DNA of 64,000 bases. It comes from Microbulbifer sp. MI-G (lineage in GTDB: Bacteria > Pseudomonadota > Gammaproteobacteria > Pseudomonadales > Cellvibrionaceae). The translations under genes were made by a program, and so were the position numbers. The notes beneath the pieces were generated by a model. It worked only from the letters and a program-made list of their open reading frames with translations, had not been told where the DNA came from and did not search any database. The stretch covers positions 1,415,501-1,479,500 of the forward strand of contig NZ_CP098023.1 in assembly GCF_030440425.1 (NCBI RefSeq), written 5' to 3'. Positions 28,945 through 37,823 of this stretch are shown here, one piece after another (position 1 is the stretch's first letter; each line of letters starts with the position of its first letter).

Positions 28945-30738
28945 ATGACCGATGTCAAAATGCCACTGCGCGATTTGCGTTTTGTGATGCGCGAGATGCT
29001 GGGCTCAGATGCGCACTACGCATCGCTTGGATATGGGGAGGTTACTCCTGATGTTGTCGATGCCATCCTGGAGGAGGGGGCAAAGTTCTGCGAAAACGTG
29101 CTGGCGCCACTGAACCAGATCGGCGACCAGCAGGGCTGCACCTGGAGTGATGGTGAAGTCACTACCCCCACGGGTTTTAAAGAGGCCTACCAGCAGTTTG
29201 TGGAGGCGGGGTGGCCTGCATTGCCGCATAATCCGGAATACGGTGGCCAGGGTCTGCCACCATCACTGGGGACTGTGCTGAGCGAAATGGTGGGTATCGC
29301 CAACTGGTCCTGGGGCATGTACCCGGGCCTTTCCCACGGTGCCATGAACACCCTGGAAGCCCATGGTACCACAGAGCAGAAAAGTACCTACCTGACCAAG
29401 CTGGTCGAGGGTAGCTGGACCGGCACCATGTGTCTGACCGAACCACACTGTGGTACCGACCTGGGTATTTTGCGTACCAAAGCTGAGCCCGGTCCCGACG
29501 GCGCCTACGCAATCACCGGAACCAAGATTTTTATTTCTGCCGGCGAGCACGATATGACCGAAAATATTGTCCATATCGTACTGGCACGTCTGCCGGATGC
29601 CCCGGAGGGCACCAAGGGTATTTCACTGTTTATTGTGCCCAAGTTCCTGCCCAATTCAGACGGCTCCGTCGGCGAGCGCAACCGTGTGGTTTGCGGTTCC
29701 CTCGAACATAAAATGGGTATTCACGGCAACGCCACTGCAGTGTTGAATTTCGATGGGGCCAAGGGATTTCTGATCGGCGAACCGAACAAAGGTCTGAACT
29801 ACATGTTCACCTTTATGAACACTGCGCGCCTGGGTACTGCCCTGCAGGGACTGGCACATGCTGAAATCGGTTTTCAGAAATCTCTTGCCTATGCCCGGGA
29901 GCGCTTGCAGATGCGCTCCCTTTCCGGCACCAAAAATCCGCAAGGTCCGGCTGACCCAATTATCGTACACCCGGATGTTCGCCGCATGTTACTGACCCAA
30001 AAGGCCTTTGCCGAAGGCAGCCGGATGCTGGTCGTTCACTGTGCCCAGTTGGTGGATATCACTTACCGGGGAAGTGAGGAAGCAAAAAAAGAGGCAGAGG
30101 ATCTGCTGGCCCTGCTGACCCCGATCGCCAAAGCGTTTATTACTGAAGTGGGCTTTGAGTCTGCGAACCTGGGCCTGCAATGCTTCGGTGGTCACGGCTA
30201 TATTACAGAGTGGGGTATGGAACAAAACGTGCGGGACGCGCGTATCTCTACTATCTACGAAGGGACTACCGGTATCCAGGCACTCGATTTGCTGGGCCGC
30301 AAGGTGCTGCTGAGCCAGGGTGAGCTGCTGCGCCGGTTTACCAAGAAAATACACAAGTTCTGCCAGGCGGAAATTGACAACGAAGCCCTTGCGCCTTTTG
30401 TCACTCAATTGCAGGCGCTGAACAAGCAGTGGGGCGACCTCACCTTGCAGGTGGGGAGTAAAGCCATGGAAAATGCCGATGAGGTCGGTGCGGCCTCAGT
30501 GGATTACCTGATGTTCTCCGGTTACACCGTATTGGCGTACCTGTGGGCGCGCGCCGCCCGAGCGGCCAACCTGAAGCTGGCCGAAGGTGCCGATGAGGCT
30601 GATTTCTATCGCGCGAAAGTGGCCACAGCACGTTTCTACTTCGAGCGCATTCTGCCCCGCACAACCAGCCATGCCACCGCCATGCAGAGTGGTGCGGCTT
30701 CCCTGATGGAGTTGGACGCAGCACATTTTGCGTTCTAA
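28945..30738 (+). CDS. Acyl-CoA dehydrogenase, long form with C-terminal PF12806-like domain
   Basis: 597-residue flavoenzyme that introduces the alpha-beta double bond in an acyl-CoA. It has the extended N- and C-termini of the group that includes DmdC-like enzymes. MCLTEPHCGTDLG and KIFISAGEHD line the FAD site; GGHGYITEWGMEQNVRDARISTIYEGTTGIQALDL contains the catalytic-glutamate loop (YEG). Substrate chain length cannot be read from sequence. Gene order with an SCP2-like gene and an acyl-CoA ligase supports beta-oxidation. A strong terminator follows. Confidence 0.93.
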   Translation: MTDVKMPLRDLRFVMREMLGSDAHYASLGYGEVTPDVVDAILEEGAKFCENVLAPLNQIGDQQGCTWSDGEVTTPTGFKEAYQQFVEAGWPALPHNPEYGGQGLPPSLGTVLSEMVGIANWSWGMYPGLSHGAMNTLEAHGTTEQKSTYLTKLVEGSWTGTMCLTEPHCGTDLGILRTKAEPGPDGAYAITGTKIFISAGEHDMTENIVHIVLARLPDAPEGTKGISLFIVPKFLPNSDGSVGERNRVVCGSLEHKMGIHGNATAVLNFDGAKGFLIGEPNKGLNYMFTFMNTARLGTALQGLAHAEIGFQKSLAYARERLQMRSLSGTKNPQGPADPIIVHPDVRRMLLTQKAFAEGSRMLVVHCAQLVDITYRGSEEAKKEAEDLLALLTPIAKAFITEVGFESANLGLQCFGGHGYITEWGMEQNVRDARISTIYEGTTGIQALDLLGRKVLLSQGELLRRFTKKIHKFCQAEIDNEALAPFVTQLQALNKQWGDLTLQVGSKAMENADEVGAASVDYLMFSGYTVLAYLWARAARAANLKLAEGADEADFYRAKVATARFYFERILPRTTSHATAMQSGAASLMELDAAHFAF

Positions 30739-30753
30739 CCCCCTAAACAATAG

Positions 30754-30783
30754 AAACCGCCGGTGATTCACCGGCGGTTTTCT
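30754..30783 (+). terminator. Rho-independent terminator after acyl-CoA dehydrogenase
   Basis: AAACCGCCGGT (30754-30764) pairs with ACCGGCGGTTT (30770-30780) around GATTC, followed by T residues. Confidence 0.88.
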
Positions 30784-30820
30784 TAGCAGTGCTGAAATGG
30801 CTAATATCAGGGGGATTCCA

Positions 30821-31162
30821 ATGCAACTGCCGGACTCAGTGCAGACGCGTCTGCGACACCTGGCTTGTTTGCACCCACTTGCTCGGGTACAGTTTCGGCT
30901 GCCGGATGCCTGTGATTTTTACGTGTATATAGCGGGGACGCCGGACAATTTCGAAGTGGTATCCGAATTTGGACAGGCAGACGCACCGGCACTGGTATTG
31001 GAAATGGCAAACCACACGCTGAGCGCCATACTGGACGGCCATTTAAACGCGCGGCATGCCTTTTTGCTGGGAGATGTCCGATACTTCGGGGACCGGGAGT
31101 TGGCGGCTGCACTGGCAAGTTTATTTCCCGCACAGAGTGGAGACCTGTCAGGAGAGGCATAG
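30821..31162 (+). CDS. SCP2-like sterol/lipid-carrier domain protein
   Basis: 113 residues. The pattern DFYVYIAGTPDNFEVV, then LEMANHTLSAILDGHLNARHAFLLGDVRYFGDRELAAALASLF, resembles the single-domain SCP-2 fold, which binds acyl chains. ATG 30821 has AGGGGG at 30809-30814; the frame extends to 30797 with no ribosome site. It lies between acyl-CoA dehydrogenase and acyl-CoA ligase genes, fitting a lipid-binding role. Assignment rests on pattern recognition only. Confidence 0.6.
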   Translation: MQLPDSVQTRLRHLACLHPLARVQFRLPDACDFYVYIAGTPDNFEVVSEFGQADAPALVLEMANHTLSAILDGHLNARHAFLLGDVRYFGDRELAAALASLFPAQSGDLSGEA

Positions 31163-31259
31163 ATGCCCCGCTATGCGCTATTTTGCAGGATATGATAAAC
31201 AATAAATAAATTGTCGCTGGCACCCTGGCTGGTTTCCCCTATAAAGACTGAGGAATTGG

Positions 31260-32930
31260 GTGGCGACAACAACAATCCGGAATGGGAGAAAAGAGTTGGA
31301 CATTGATCGCAGCATACTCGATGTATTCAAGGGCGCTTGCGCCAAATATAGTGACCGACCGGCTTTCTCCTGTTTGGGACACACTCTGACAGTGGGTGAA
31401 ATCGATACCCTGAGCGCCAGATTTGCCTCCTATTTGCAACATCATACCCAGTTGAAGCCCGGTGATCGTATTGCCGTTCAACTGCCCAATGTTCTGCAGT
31501 ACCCGGTGGTTGTCTTTGGTGCCTTGCGTGCGGGCCTTGTGGTGGTCAACACCAACCCGCTCTATACCCATCGCGAACTGAAACACCAGCTGAACGATTC
31601 AGGTGCAAAGGCGTTAATTGTGCTCGCCAATATAGCTGATACCGCCGCTGAGGTCGTTGCGGAAACCAGTGTTGAAACAGTGATTGTCAGTGAAATTGCG
31701 GATCTGCACAGCCCATTTATGCGCACCTTGATCAACAGCGTGGCCAAGTACATCAAAAAAATGGTGCCGGAATTTTTCTTTGCCCGGCAGGTGCGTTTTC
31801 GTGAAGCCATGGCCCTGGGTGCCAGGAAGCCCCAGCGGGATGTGGAAAGAGCGCCGGAAGATATCGCCGTGTTGCAGTACACCGGCGGGACCACCGGCGT
31901 TGCCAAAGGTGCAATGTTGACCAACCGGAACCTGGTTGCGAATATGGAGCAGGTGCGCGAAGCTTTTGGCGATAGTATGAAAGAGGGGGAAGAATACTAT
32001 ATCGCCCCATTGCCGCTCTATCATATTTATGCTTTCACCATCCACTGTATGTGCCTCTTAGCCTCGGGCAACCACTCGCTGTTGATTCCAAATCCACGGG
32101 ATATTCCGGCTTTTGTGAAAGCCCTGAAAGGCCAGCGCTTTACCGGTTTTGTGGGTTTGAATACCCTGTTCAATGGCCTGATGCGCAACAAGGCGTTTTC
32201 TGAGCTGGATTTTAGCAAGCTGCGTACCACGGCTTCCGGCGGTATGGCCCTGACTCGCGATACAGCCAAGCGCTGGGAGGAAATGACGGGCTGTATTGTC
32301 ATGGAGGGCTACGGTATGACTGAGACTTCCCCGGTTGTCTCCTTCAATCCGATCGGTGGCGTTCAGCTTGGCACCGTGGGTATTCCGGTACCAGGTACTG
32401 AAGTCAAGGTTGTTGATGAGGATAACAACGACCTGCCCAACAATTCTCCCGGTGAACTCTGTGTGCGCGGTCCCCAGGTGATGAAAGGATACTGGCAGCG
32501 CCCGGAGGCCACCGCCGAAGTGCTCGACAGCGAGGGCTGGTTGAATACCGGGGATATGGCGGTTATTCAGGATGATGGGTATATCAAAATTGTGGACCGC
32601 AAAAAGGACATGATTATCGTATCCGGTTTCAATGTTTATCCCAATGAGGTTGAGGATGTGGTCAGTACACATCCCAAAGTGGCCGAAGCTGCGGCCATTG
32701 GTATTCCCGACGAGAAGAGCGGCGAGCATGTCAAACTGTTTGTGGTCAAGGCCGGTCAGCCTCTCACCGAGAAAGAGGTTGTGGACTTTTGCCGGGAGAA
32801 TCTGACCGCTTACAAGGTACCAAAGCAGGTAGAGTTTCGCGATGATTTGCCGAAAACCAATGTCGGCAAGATTCTGCGTCGGGAATTGCGCGAAGAGGAA
32901 TTAAACAAGCGTGAGACGGTCAGTGCCTGA
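31260..32930 (+). CDS. Long-chain acyl-CoA ligase (FadD-like)
   Basis: 556-residue adenylate-forming enzyme activating fatty acids to acyl-CoA. AMP-binding motif YTGGTTGVAKGAMLTNRN, then GYGMTETSP, and GWLNTGDMAVIQDDGYIKIVDRKKDMIIVSGFNVYPNEVE. The catalytic lysine is in KTNVGKILRREL. GTG 31260 is the start, with GAGGAA upstream. Together with the two preceding genes it forms a fatty-acid degradation cluster, although the terminator at 30754 separates the dehydrogenase transcript. Confidence 0.93.
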   Translation: MATTTIRNGRKELDIDRSILDVFKGACAKYSDRPAFSCLGHTLTVGEIDTLSARFASYLQHHTQLKPGDRIAVQLPNVLQYPVVVFGALRAGLVVVNTNPLYTHRELKHQLNDSGAKALIVLANIADTAAEVVAETSVETVIVSEIADLHSPFMRTLINSVAKYIKKMVPEFFFARQVRFREAMALGARKPQRDVERAPEDIAVLQYTGGTTGVAKGAMLTNRNLVANMEQVREAFGDSMKEGEEYYIAPLPLYHIYAFTIHCMCLLASGNHSLLIPNPRDIPAFVKALKGQRFTGFVGLNTLFNGLMRNKAFSELDFSKLRTTASGGMALTRDTAKRWEEMTGCIVMEGYGMTETSPVVSFNPIGGVQLGTVGIPVPGTEVKVVDEDNNDLPNNSPGELCVRGPQVMKGYWQRPEATAEVLDSEGWLNTGDMAVIQDDGYIKIVDRKKDMIIVSGFNVYPNEVEDVVSTHPKVAEAAAIGIPDEKSGEHVKLFVVKAGQPLTEKEVVDFCRENLTAYKVPKQVEFRDDLPKTNVGKILRRELREEELNKRETVSA

Positions 32931-33231
32931 TGGGCTGCCCATTTCAAGTGTATCCAAAATAAAGCAAAAACGTGTAAATGCCCCATAAGCGTTCAACATA
33001 AATTTGCTTGCAGGGACGATTTTAACCCCCCCCATGCTTGTTGTACTCAACAGGCGTGGAAATCCGGCGGTATTTGATTGCTTGGTAATTACTCTGGCTG
33101 GTGAAATAGCCCGCACCCGATACGAACGAATCCAGCCTTTTGTAACAGCGTACAAATGATAGCTTTCTGTGCGGGCAACCGGTTTGCCCTTTACCCGCAT
33201 CCCGCTTCTACACACGCTATCAAAGCGTTTC
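32931..33231. other. Gap between acyl-CoA ligase and DUF5694 genes
   Basis: About 300 bp between convergent genes. I see no gene and no strong terminator hairpin. Confidence 0.4.
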
Positions 33232-34059
33232 CTAGAGATATGCGTTGACATCCCAGGATTCACGGGCCAGATCCGTGGCAAGGAAAGTTTTCAAAATGGC
33301 GGTATGTCCACTGCCTGCGATAGCAATCACCCTGGTGCCCGGTTGAGCTACTGCCTGGATATTGGCGTACATACGGAAATTACGATGCCACCAGCTAGTA
33401 GATGCCCCGGCCCCGACAAACTCGCCGCCGGCACCAATGTCATTGACCATAAGGTAGAGGTTCATATTCTCGCGATCCTCTGACGGATCATTGCTCTGTC
33501 TCAGCAGGCGTTCCAGAGAAAAAGTTTGGTGGTGATGGGCGGTGAGTTCACTGAACTGCTGAATGTGCTCATCAAATAGTTTTTTCCTATCTGGACTGGA
33601 TTTTTTCATGTATTCTATCAATTCCCCTCCTTTCCAGTGCACCTTTTGCTCGTCATAGCAAATGACATCCGTCAACCCTGCCTGAGCTGCGATGCGAAAA
33701 CCCAGTTGCTGGTTTTCGTTAACATCAAGTTTGTGCTCCCCTTTAAGATAGGAATGAAATAGCCGGTTATACTTTTCCTGAAGTGCAGGATCACATTCGA
33801 GCATGACATGCGTGGGAGATTGTTTTGCAAGTCTTCCGGTCAACTGCTCAAGGTATTGCTGATTTTTCGGTGTCAATACATCAATTATTTCGCTTTTCAC
33901 GACATCCCGGCTGGGGTTTGCAAAGTGGAATACCCCGAATAACATGACCTGGGCTGCAGGTGCCTCCTCTACCTCTAGCGCCTGTCCTTCAGCACTCCAG
34001 CCGGTAATGCTGGCCGGTAGCATAAGGGCACCAATCAGGATTCTAATAGCGATTTTCAT
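33232..34059 (-). CDS. Exported DUF5694 protein
   Basis: 275 residues with a signal peptide (MKIAIRILIGALMLPASITGWSA). The mature part has VMLFGVFHFANPSRD, HVMLECDP, WKGGELIEYMKK and AIAGSGHTAIL near the C-terminus, the DUF5694 layout. The paired HFANP and GSGHTAIL motifs recall the TraB/GumN (TIKI) fold, so a metal-dependent hydrolase is possible but unproven. ATG 34059 precedes the signal peptide; the frame runs to 34080. Monocistronic. Confidence 0.75.
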   Translation of the reverse strand: MKIAIRILIGALMLPASITGWSAEGQALEVEEAPAAQVMLFGVFHFANPSRDVVKSEIIDVLTPKNQQYLEQLTGRLAKQSPTHVMLECDPALQEKYNRLFHSYLKGEHKLDVNENQQLGFRIAAQAGLTDVICYDEQKVHWKGGELIEYMKKSSPDRKKLFDEHIQQFSELTAHHHQTFSLERLLRQSNDPSEDRENMNLYLMVNDIGAGGEFVGAGASTSWWHRNFRMYANIQAVAQPGTRVIAIAGSGHTAILKTFLATDLARESWDVNAYL

Positions 34060-34828
34060 TGTTGGTCTCGTACTTATCATCTGTTGTGAATTATAAGGGC
34101 AACTGCCACTGCTGAATAGGACGCACTCCTGAAAGGATTGGATGCAGTGCTTCTGGGAAAATTGTTATGGCAAATGTATGCCCTGTGTCTCGCGCTCAAT
34201 CGCTGGGTTTTCATATCGGTTTTAGAGGACATGATACTCCGTAGACCCTGTTCAGATCTGAGACAGCCTGCCACTGGCGAGATCCACTTAAGCCTGAGAC
34301 AGTGGTCCGGGGCTGGGGAGACTTCAACAATCTTCCCGGTGGTATGTTTCACGGCGGATCTGGCATTGGCACAGCGTGCTGAAATGGGTAACCGGCATGC
34401 ATCGGTATGGCTTGTTAGCACCCTCGATGATTGGTATCAAAACCTCTAGGGTGTTGGCCCATGATGCGTTTTTCCCGCAGCGAAAGCCTGCCCGAACTTT
34501 GTGAAATCCTGATTCTGGTTGAGGGCGTTTTAAGAGGATTGAGTGACAAAGAGGAGAAAAATGCTAATTGGAATGCGAGGTGGCTACTGGAGTAACTCCG
34601 AAAATCGGTAAGGTTGACAAGGAGAGAACCTACGCTTTTTTGGCATTACCTTCCTCCTTTGGTCTGCCTGAAATTAATGATAGTCAAAAACGTCACAAAG
34701 TTTGATCTCTCAATCAATGAAATTCAGTAAGTGTCATCCCGATAAGAGACAAATTTTTCGATTCTGCTTCTACAGGTTTACTGGTTAGCCGCTATTCTCA
34801 CGAAGGACTCAAACTGGGAGATAACAAC
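34060..34828. other. Gap upstream of the LPMO gene
   Basis: About 770 bp. Two plus-strand frames look mildly coding: 34138-34449 and a 44-codon ORF 34461-34595 with a sequence SESLPELCEILILVEGV. Neither has a convincing ribosome site or family, and they may be remnants of a decayed gene. Confidence 0.4.
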
Positions 34829-35479
34829 ATGCGAACTACAATAGTTTCATGGATAGTTGCGTCGGTAATGGTTGGCTTTTCGGGCTTTGCCTCCAGTCAT
34901 GGTTGGACGGAGTTTCCAAAAGCCAGGCAGATATTCTGTGCCGAAGATGGGGGATATTGGCACCCCTCGGATGGTTCTGCCATCCCTAACTCAGCATGCC
35001 GAGCTGCGTTTCTGGAGTCGGGTACTTATCCATTTGTACAGAAAAATGAATTTTCCGCAAATGTTGCCAACTATAATGAGGATTCGGCTGTTCAATCCGT
35101 AGTCATTGATGGCTATCTTTGCAGTGCTGGATCGTCAGCCAAAGCGGGAATGGATATTCCTTCGCCAGACTGGCAAAAAACCCTATTGGCTGCAGGGTCG
35201 CACAGGCTGAAATTTCGGGCAACAGCAGCGCACAATCCAAGTTATTGGAGAATATACCTTACTAAGCCCGGATTTGATTCGGCCACGCAGCGCTTACAAT
35301 GGTCTGATCTTGAGATTATTAACAGTTACGGTAACCTGCCTGTGGTAAATGGGTATTACGAAATGGATATAAACATACCGACAGAAAGAAGCGGCACAGG
35401 CGTATTGTATGTCAGATGGCAACGAAATGATCCCGCCGGCGAAGGCTTTTATAACTGTTCGGACATTATTTTCGAGTGA
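34829..35479 (+). CDS. AA10 lytic polysaccharide monooxygenase
   Basis: 216 residues. The signal peptide ends at S23, so the mature enzyme starts with H24 (HGWTEFPKARQIFC), the copper-binding histidine. The second histidine of the brace is H135 in FRATAAHNPSYWRIYLTKPGFD. DPAGEGFYNCSDIIF near the end matches the AA10 core with its axial aromatic residue. Such enzymes oxidatively cut chitin or cellulose outside the cell. It has no carbohydrate-binding module and no chitinase beside it. GGGAGA precedes the ATG by about 9 bases. Confidence 0.92.
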   Translation: MRTTIVSWIVASVMVGFSGFASSHGWTEFPKARQIFCAEDGGYWHPSDGSAIPNSACRAAFLESGTYPFVQKNEFSANVANYNEDSAVQSVVIDGYLCSAGSSAKAGMDIPSPDWQKTLLAAGSHRLKFRATAAHNPSYWRIYLTKPGFDSATQRLQWSDLEIINSYGNLPVVNGYYEMDINIPTERSGTGVLYVRWQRNDPAGEGFYNCSDIIFE

Positions 35480-35784
35480 AATACTGTCTTTTAAGAAATA
35501 ACCTTGTTTTTCTTATGCAAAGTGTCCATTGCCAATCCTGATGCTGTATTGCTCTTTTTGAGCAATTGAAACTGATTCCGCTGGTCATTTGTCAGTTTGT
35601 CTGTGCACGGACGAGTAGCCTGTTTTGTATCGCAGATTTTTAAGTTATCTATCTGTGATACTGTCATAAAGCAAAGCATTTCAAAGACTTAATGGAAAAA
35701 TGTGCAACTGAGTCGAGAGAGCGATACAGGCATTTTATTTAGTGAAGTATACCTTATCAATGAATGTAAAGGCTGTGAAAAGGA

Positions 35785-35872
35785 TTGACAGCATACATGC
35801 ATACTCTATGTAAAGCTGCCGAAATTGTACGCAACGGGCATTTTGATTAACCGGCCAAGTGTCGGTTTTTTT
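35785..35872 (+). ncRNA. Candidate small RNA unit (promoter to terminator)
   Basis: TTGACA (35785-35790), 16 bp, then TATGTA (35807-35812). About 30 bases later AACCGGC (35849-35855) pairs with GTCGGTT (35861-35867, one G-U) around CAAGT, and a run of seven T follows. The transcript would be about 50-60 nt from around 35819. There is no ORF inside. It lies 300 bp past the LPMO stop, too far to be its natural terminator. Confidence 0.35.
35849..35872 (+). terminator. Intrinsic terminator with no assigned gene
   Basis: Seven-pair stem AACCGGC/GTCGGTT, loop CAAGT, T-tract. It reads on the plus strand. Confidence 0.65.
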
Positions 35873-36121
35873 GTGCTTGGCTTTTAGCGTTCATACCTCT
35901 GGTATCTGTGATATGTATGTCTAGAGCCTTGATTTCCAGCAAGGAAGACGCATATTGCAATTAAAGATGCTTACTATATTTATCAGTTCTCTATATGATC
36001 TGTTTGACCATTTTTTGAACTTTTAATCTAATTCTGGTGCCCGTAAATTTACAGGGTCCGTCGAATAGCGCAACTGGAAGATTATGGCATCAAACTGACA
36101 GCTTGATATGACAGTGGTTTA

Positions 36122-37276
36122 TCAGCCTTTTTTAGCAGTACTGTTATCTGAGTTTCCAGGGGATTTAAGCTCTATTTTATCCAGCAGTTTGATCAATAGT
36201 TCTTGAGCATTGACAGGGTACGAATCTGCGGTACTGCTTGCATAATCCCTGGGCGCGAATAACCGGTTTGCAATTTCTGATTTAAGCCTGTGTTGCTCTT
36301 CTATGGGTAATGAGGCCAAATAAGGTGTGATTGCTTTTAAATCCAATGAGGTTTGTAAGTGTGTATATTGCTGTTGGCGATGCTTTGTAGATTCTCGCGC
36401 TAAATAGGCTGCTGGCACAGACAAAAGAACAGTAAATACTAATCTAAAAAGCGAATTCTCCCATTTAAAAGCTTCTGTTGTTGTTTCGTATAAAGAGAAT
36501 CCTATAATTACAGCAATTATAACCATGCAGGCTAGTGAGCCGATCCGAAGCCAGTCGGCCATTTTCTTTTCGGAAGCAGCACTGGAGTCGTAATCTCCGG
36601 CAATCACACTGGCCGAAATCGTTCCTAGAAGATCATCCACGCTCTTTTGTTTGTTATTCAGCTCCTGTTGCGCGCTCGAATATAATGCATCAACGGCCTC
36701 CAGTCTTGATTTGATGGCACTTTCAATCGTATCTAGCTGAGATGCAATCTCTTCGAGTCTTTTTGATAAGATTAATTGCTTTTTTTCATGTCGGTCTTCA
36801 GAATCCTGAAGCTGGCCTTTTAATGCCTCAATATTTTTGCGCAGAACATCGGTTGATGGTACACCATAGTCCGTAAAAATAGTTGAGGCTTGCTTTCCTG
36901 GGTTTTCAGTCTGGGGAAATAGTGTTTCTCTATCCTCAATACTCTCTTTCAGTAAACTGGATAACTTGGTGAGTTTATCAATCCATACGTTGAGGTCTTC
37001 ATCGTTTTTCGAGGTATTGCTTAAACTGTGTGCTATGGCAGTCAAATACGTACCTATGTGGGAAGCCGATGTTATCATCCGCTCACGATCGGCTCCGGCT
37101 TCCAGTGCCATACTGTAATCTTCATAGTACTTATCAAATGTGTTGATATCTTCTTGAATTTTGGCGGTAACTTTCTTCTCCCGTAGAGATAGCTTGAGTT
37201 CACTTACGTATCGTTCGGCCTGTGTTGCTAATTGACCTAATTTCTTGAGTGAATCATTCAGCGCTGAACTTTCCAT
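36122..37276 (-). CDS. Unrecognised coiled-coil protein with two membrane helices
   Basis: 384 residues, no family recognised. Residues 1-60 and about 140-215 are helical and heptad-like (KKQLILSKRLEEIASQLDTIESAIKSRLEAV region). Two membrane helices lie at about 243-263 and 275-293, separated by a short charged loop. A C-terminal soluble segment of 90 residues follows, with ITPYLASLPIEEQHRLKSEIANRLF. There is no signal peptide. The gene is AT-richer than its surroundings and isolated by gaps of 640 and 300 bp, which suggests acquisition by transfer. Function unknown. Confidence 0.75.
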   Translation of the reverse strand: MESSALNDSLKKLGQLATQAERYVSELKLSLREKKVTAKIQEDINTFDKYYEDYSMALEAGADRERMITSASHIGTYLTAIAHSLSNTSKNDEDLNVWIDKLTKLSSLLKESIEDRETLFPQTENPGKQASTIFTDYGVPSTDVLRKNIEALKGQLQDSEDRHEKKQLILSKRLEEIASQLDTIESAIKSRLEAVDALYSSAQQELNNKQKSVDDLLGTISASVIAGDYDSSAASEKKMADWLRIGSLACMVIIAVIIGFSLYETTTEAFKWENSLFRLVFTVLLSVPAAYLARESTKHRQQQYTHLQTSLDLKAITPYLASLPIEEQHRLKSEIANRLFAPRDYASSTADSYPVNAQELLIKLLDKIELKSPGNSDNSTAKKG

Positions 37277-37571
37277 GGATATTCTCTTGATGTTTTAAAT
37301 GTTTGGTTGGCAAACGTCGCGCAAAATTTTTACAAGCTTCAGTATTTCTGGATTATTTTCACGCTCAACGATTAGAAAATTACTCTAAATCCATCAGGTA
37401 CGACAATTGAGTACGATCGAACCACCTGGTGTAATGATCCATGCGACCAGTATCCCAAAAATCACCACTGAATTTAACCCTCTGTATTTATGTGCCTACC
37501 TTCCCGCCATGACAGCACAGGAAGGTAGGTGTTTGCGGTACGGCCTGGTTTGTACAGATATCCGGGGGCCT
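37277..37571. other. Gap upstream of the coiled-coil gene
   Basis: About 295 bp, expected to hold its promoter. No other feature is seen. A plus-strand frame at 37407-37802 is mostly antisense to the next small gene. Confidence 0.35.
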
Positions 37572-37823
37572 TCAGCGCTCAGTCTTTTTAGGAGTTTGCC
37601 ACTTGAGCGGTATGATAATGGCCGGGGGCTGATCGGTTGGCTCCTCCTCCAGCGCACAGGCTTCGTCCAACCATTGCAGGAAGCATACGGCCCGCGTCAC
37701 CTGGTTGCCCTCGCCGGGTGCAATATGCAGATCCACCGCGTTCTCTCTGATGGCGACCAGCGTGAAGGTAAAATACCCTCCCAGGTCCACTGGCTGAAAT
37801 AATCGACAGGGTAATATAGGCAT
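37572..37823 (-). CDS. Possible 83-residue hypothetical protein
   Basis: Sequence begins MPILPCRLFQPVDLGGYF. AAGGAG lies about 10 bases ahead of ATG 37823, and the beta-rich first half followed by an acidic helix (LQWLDEACALEEEP) looks like a folded small protein. The frame continues upstream to 37985 without another good start. No family recognised. It could be an orphan or part of an acquired island. Confidence 0.4.
   Translation of the reverse strand: MPILPCRLFQPVDLGGYFTFTLVAIRENAVDLHIAPGEGNQVTRAVCFLQWLDEACALEEEPTDQPPAIIIPLKWQTPKKTER

Larger units (their letters stand above)
35480..36121. other. AT-rich gap with a promoter and terminator but no gene
   Basis: About 640 bp. A 62-codon minus-strand frame (35491-35679) has no clear family or ribosome site. 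The stretch contains a consensus -35 and a terminator, listed separately as a possible small RNA. Confidence 0.5.

Noticed and set aside
34138..34595. Two short frames upstream of the LPMO gene
   Set aside because: Mildly coding-like but no family, no good ribosome site and no shared function; kept only as a remark on the gap.
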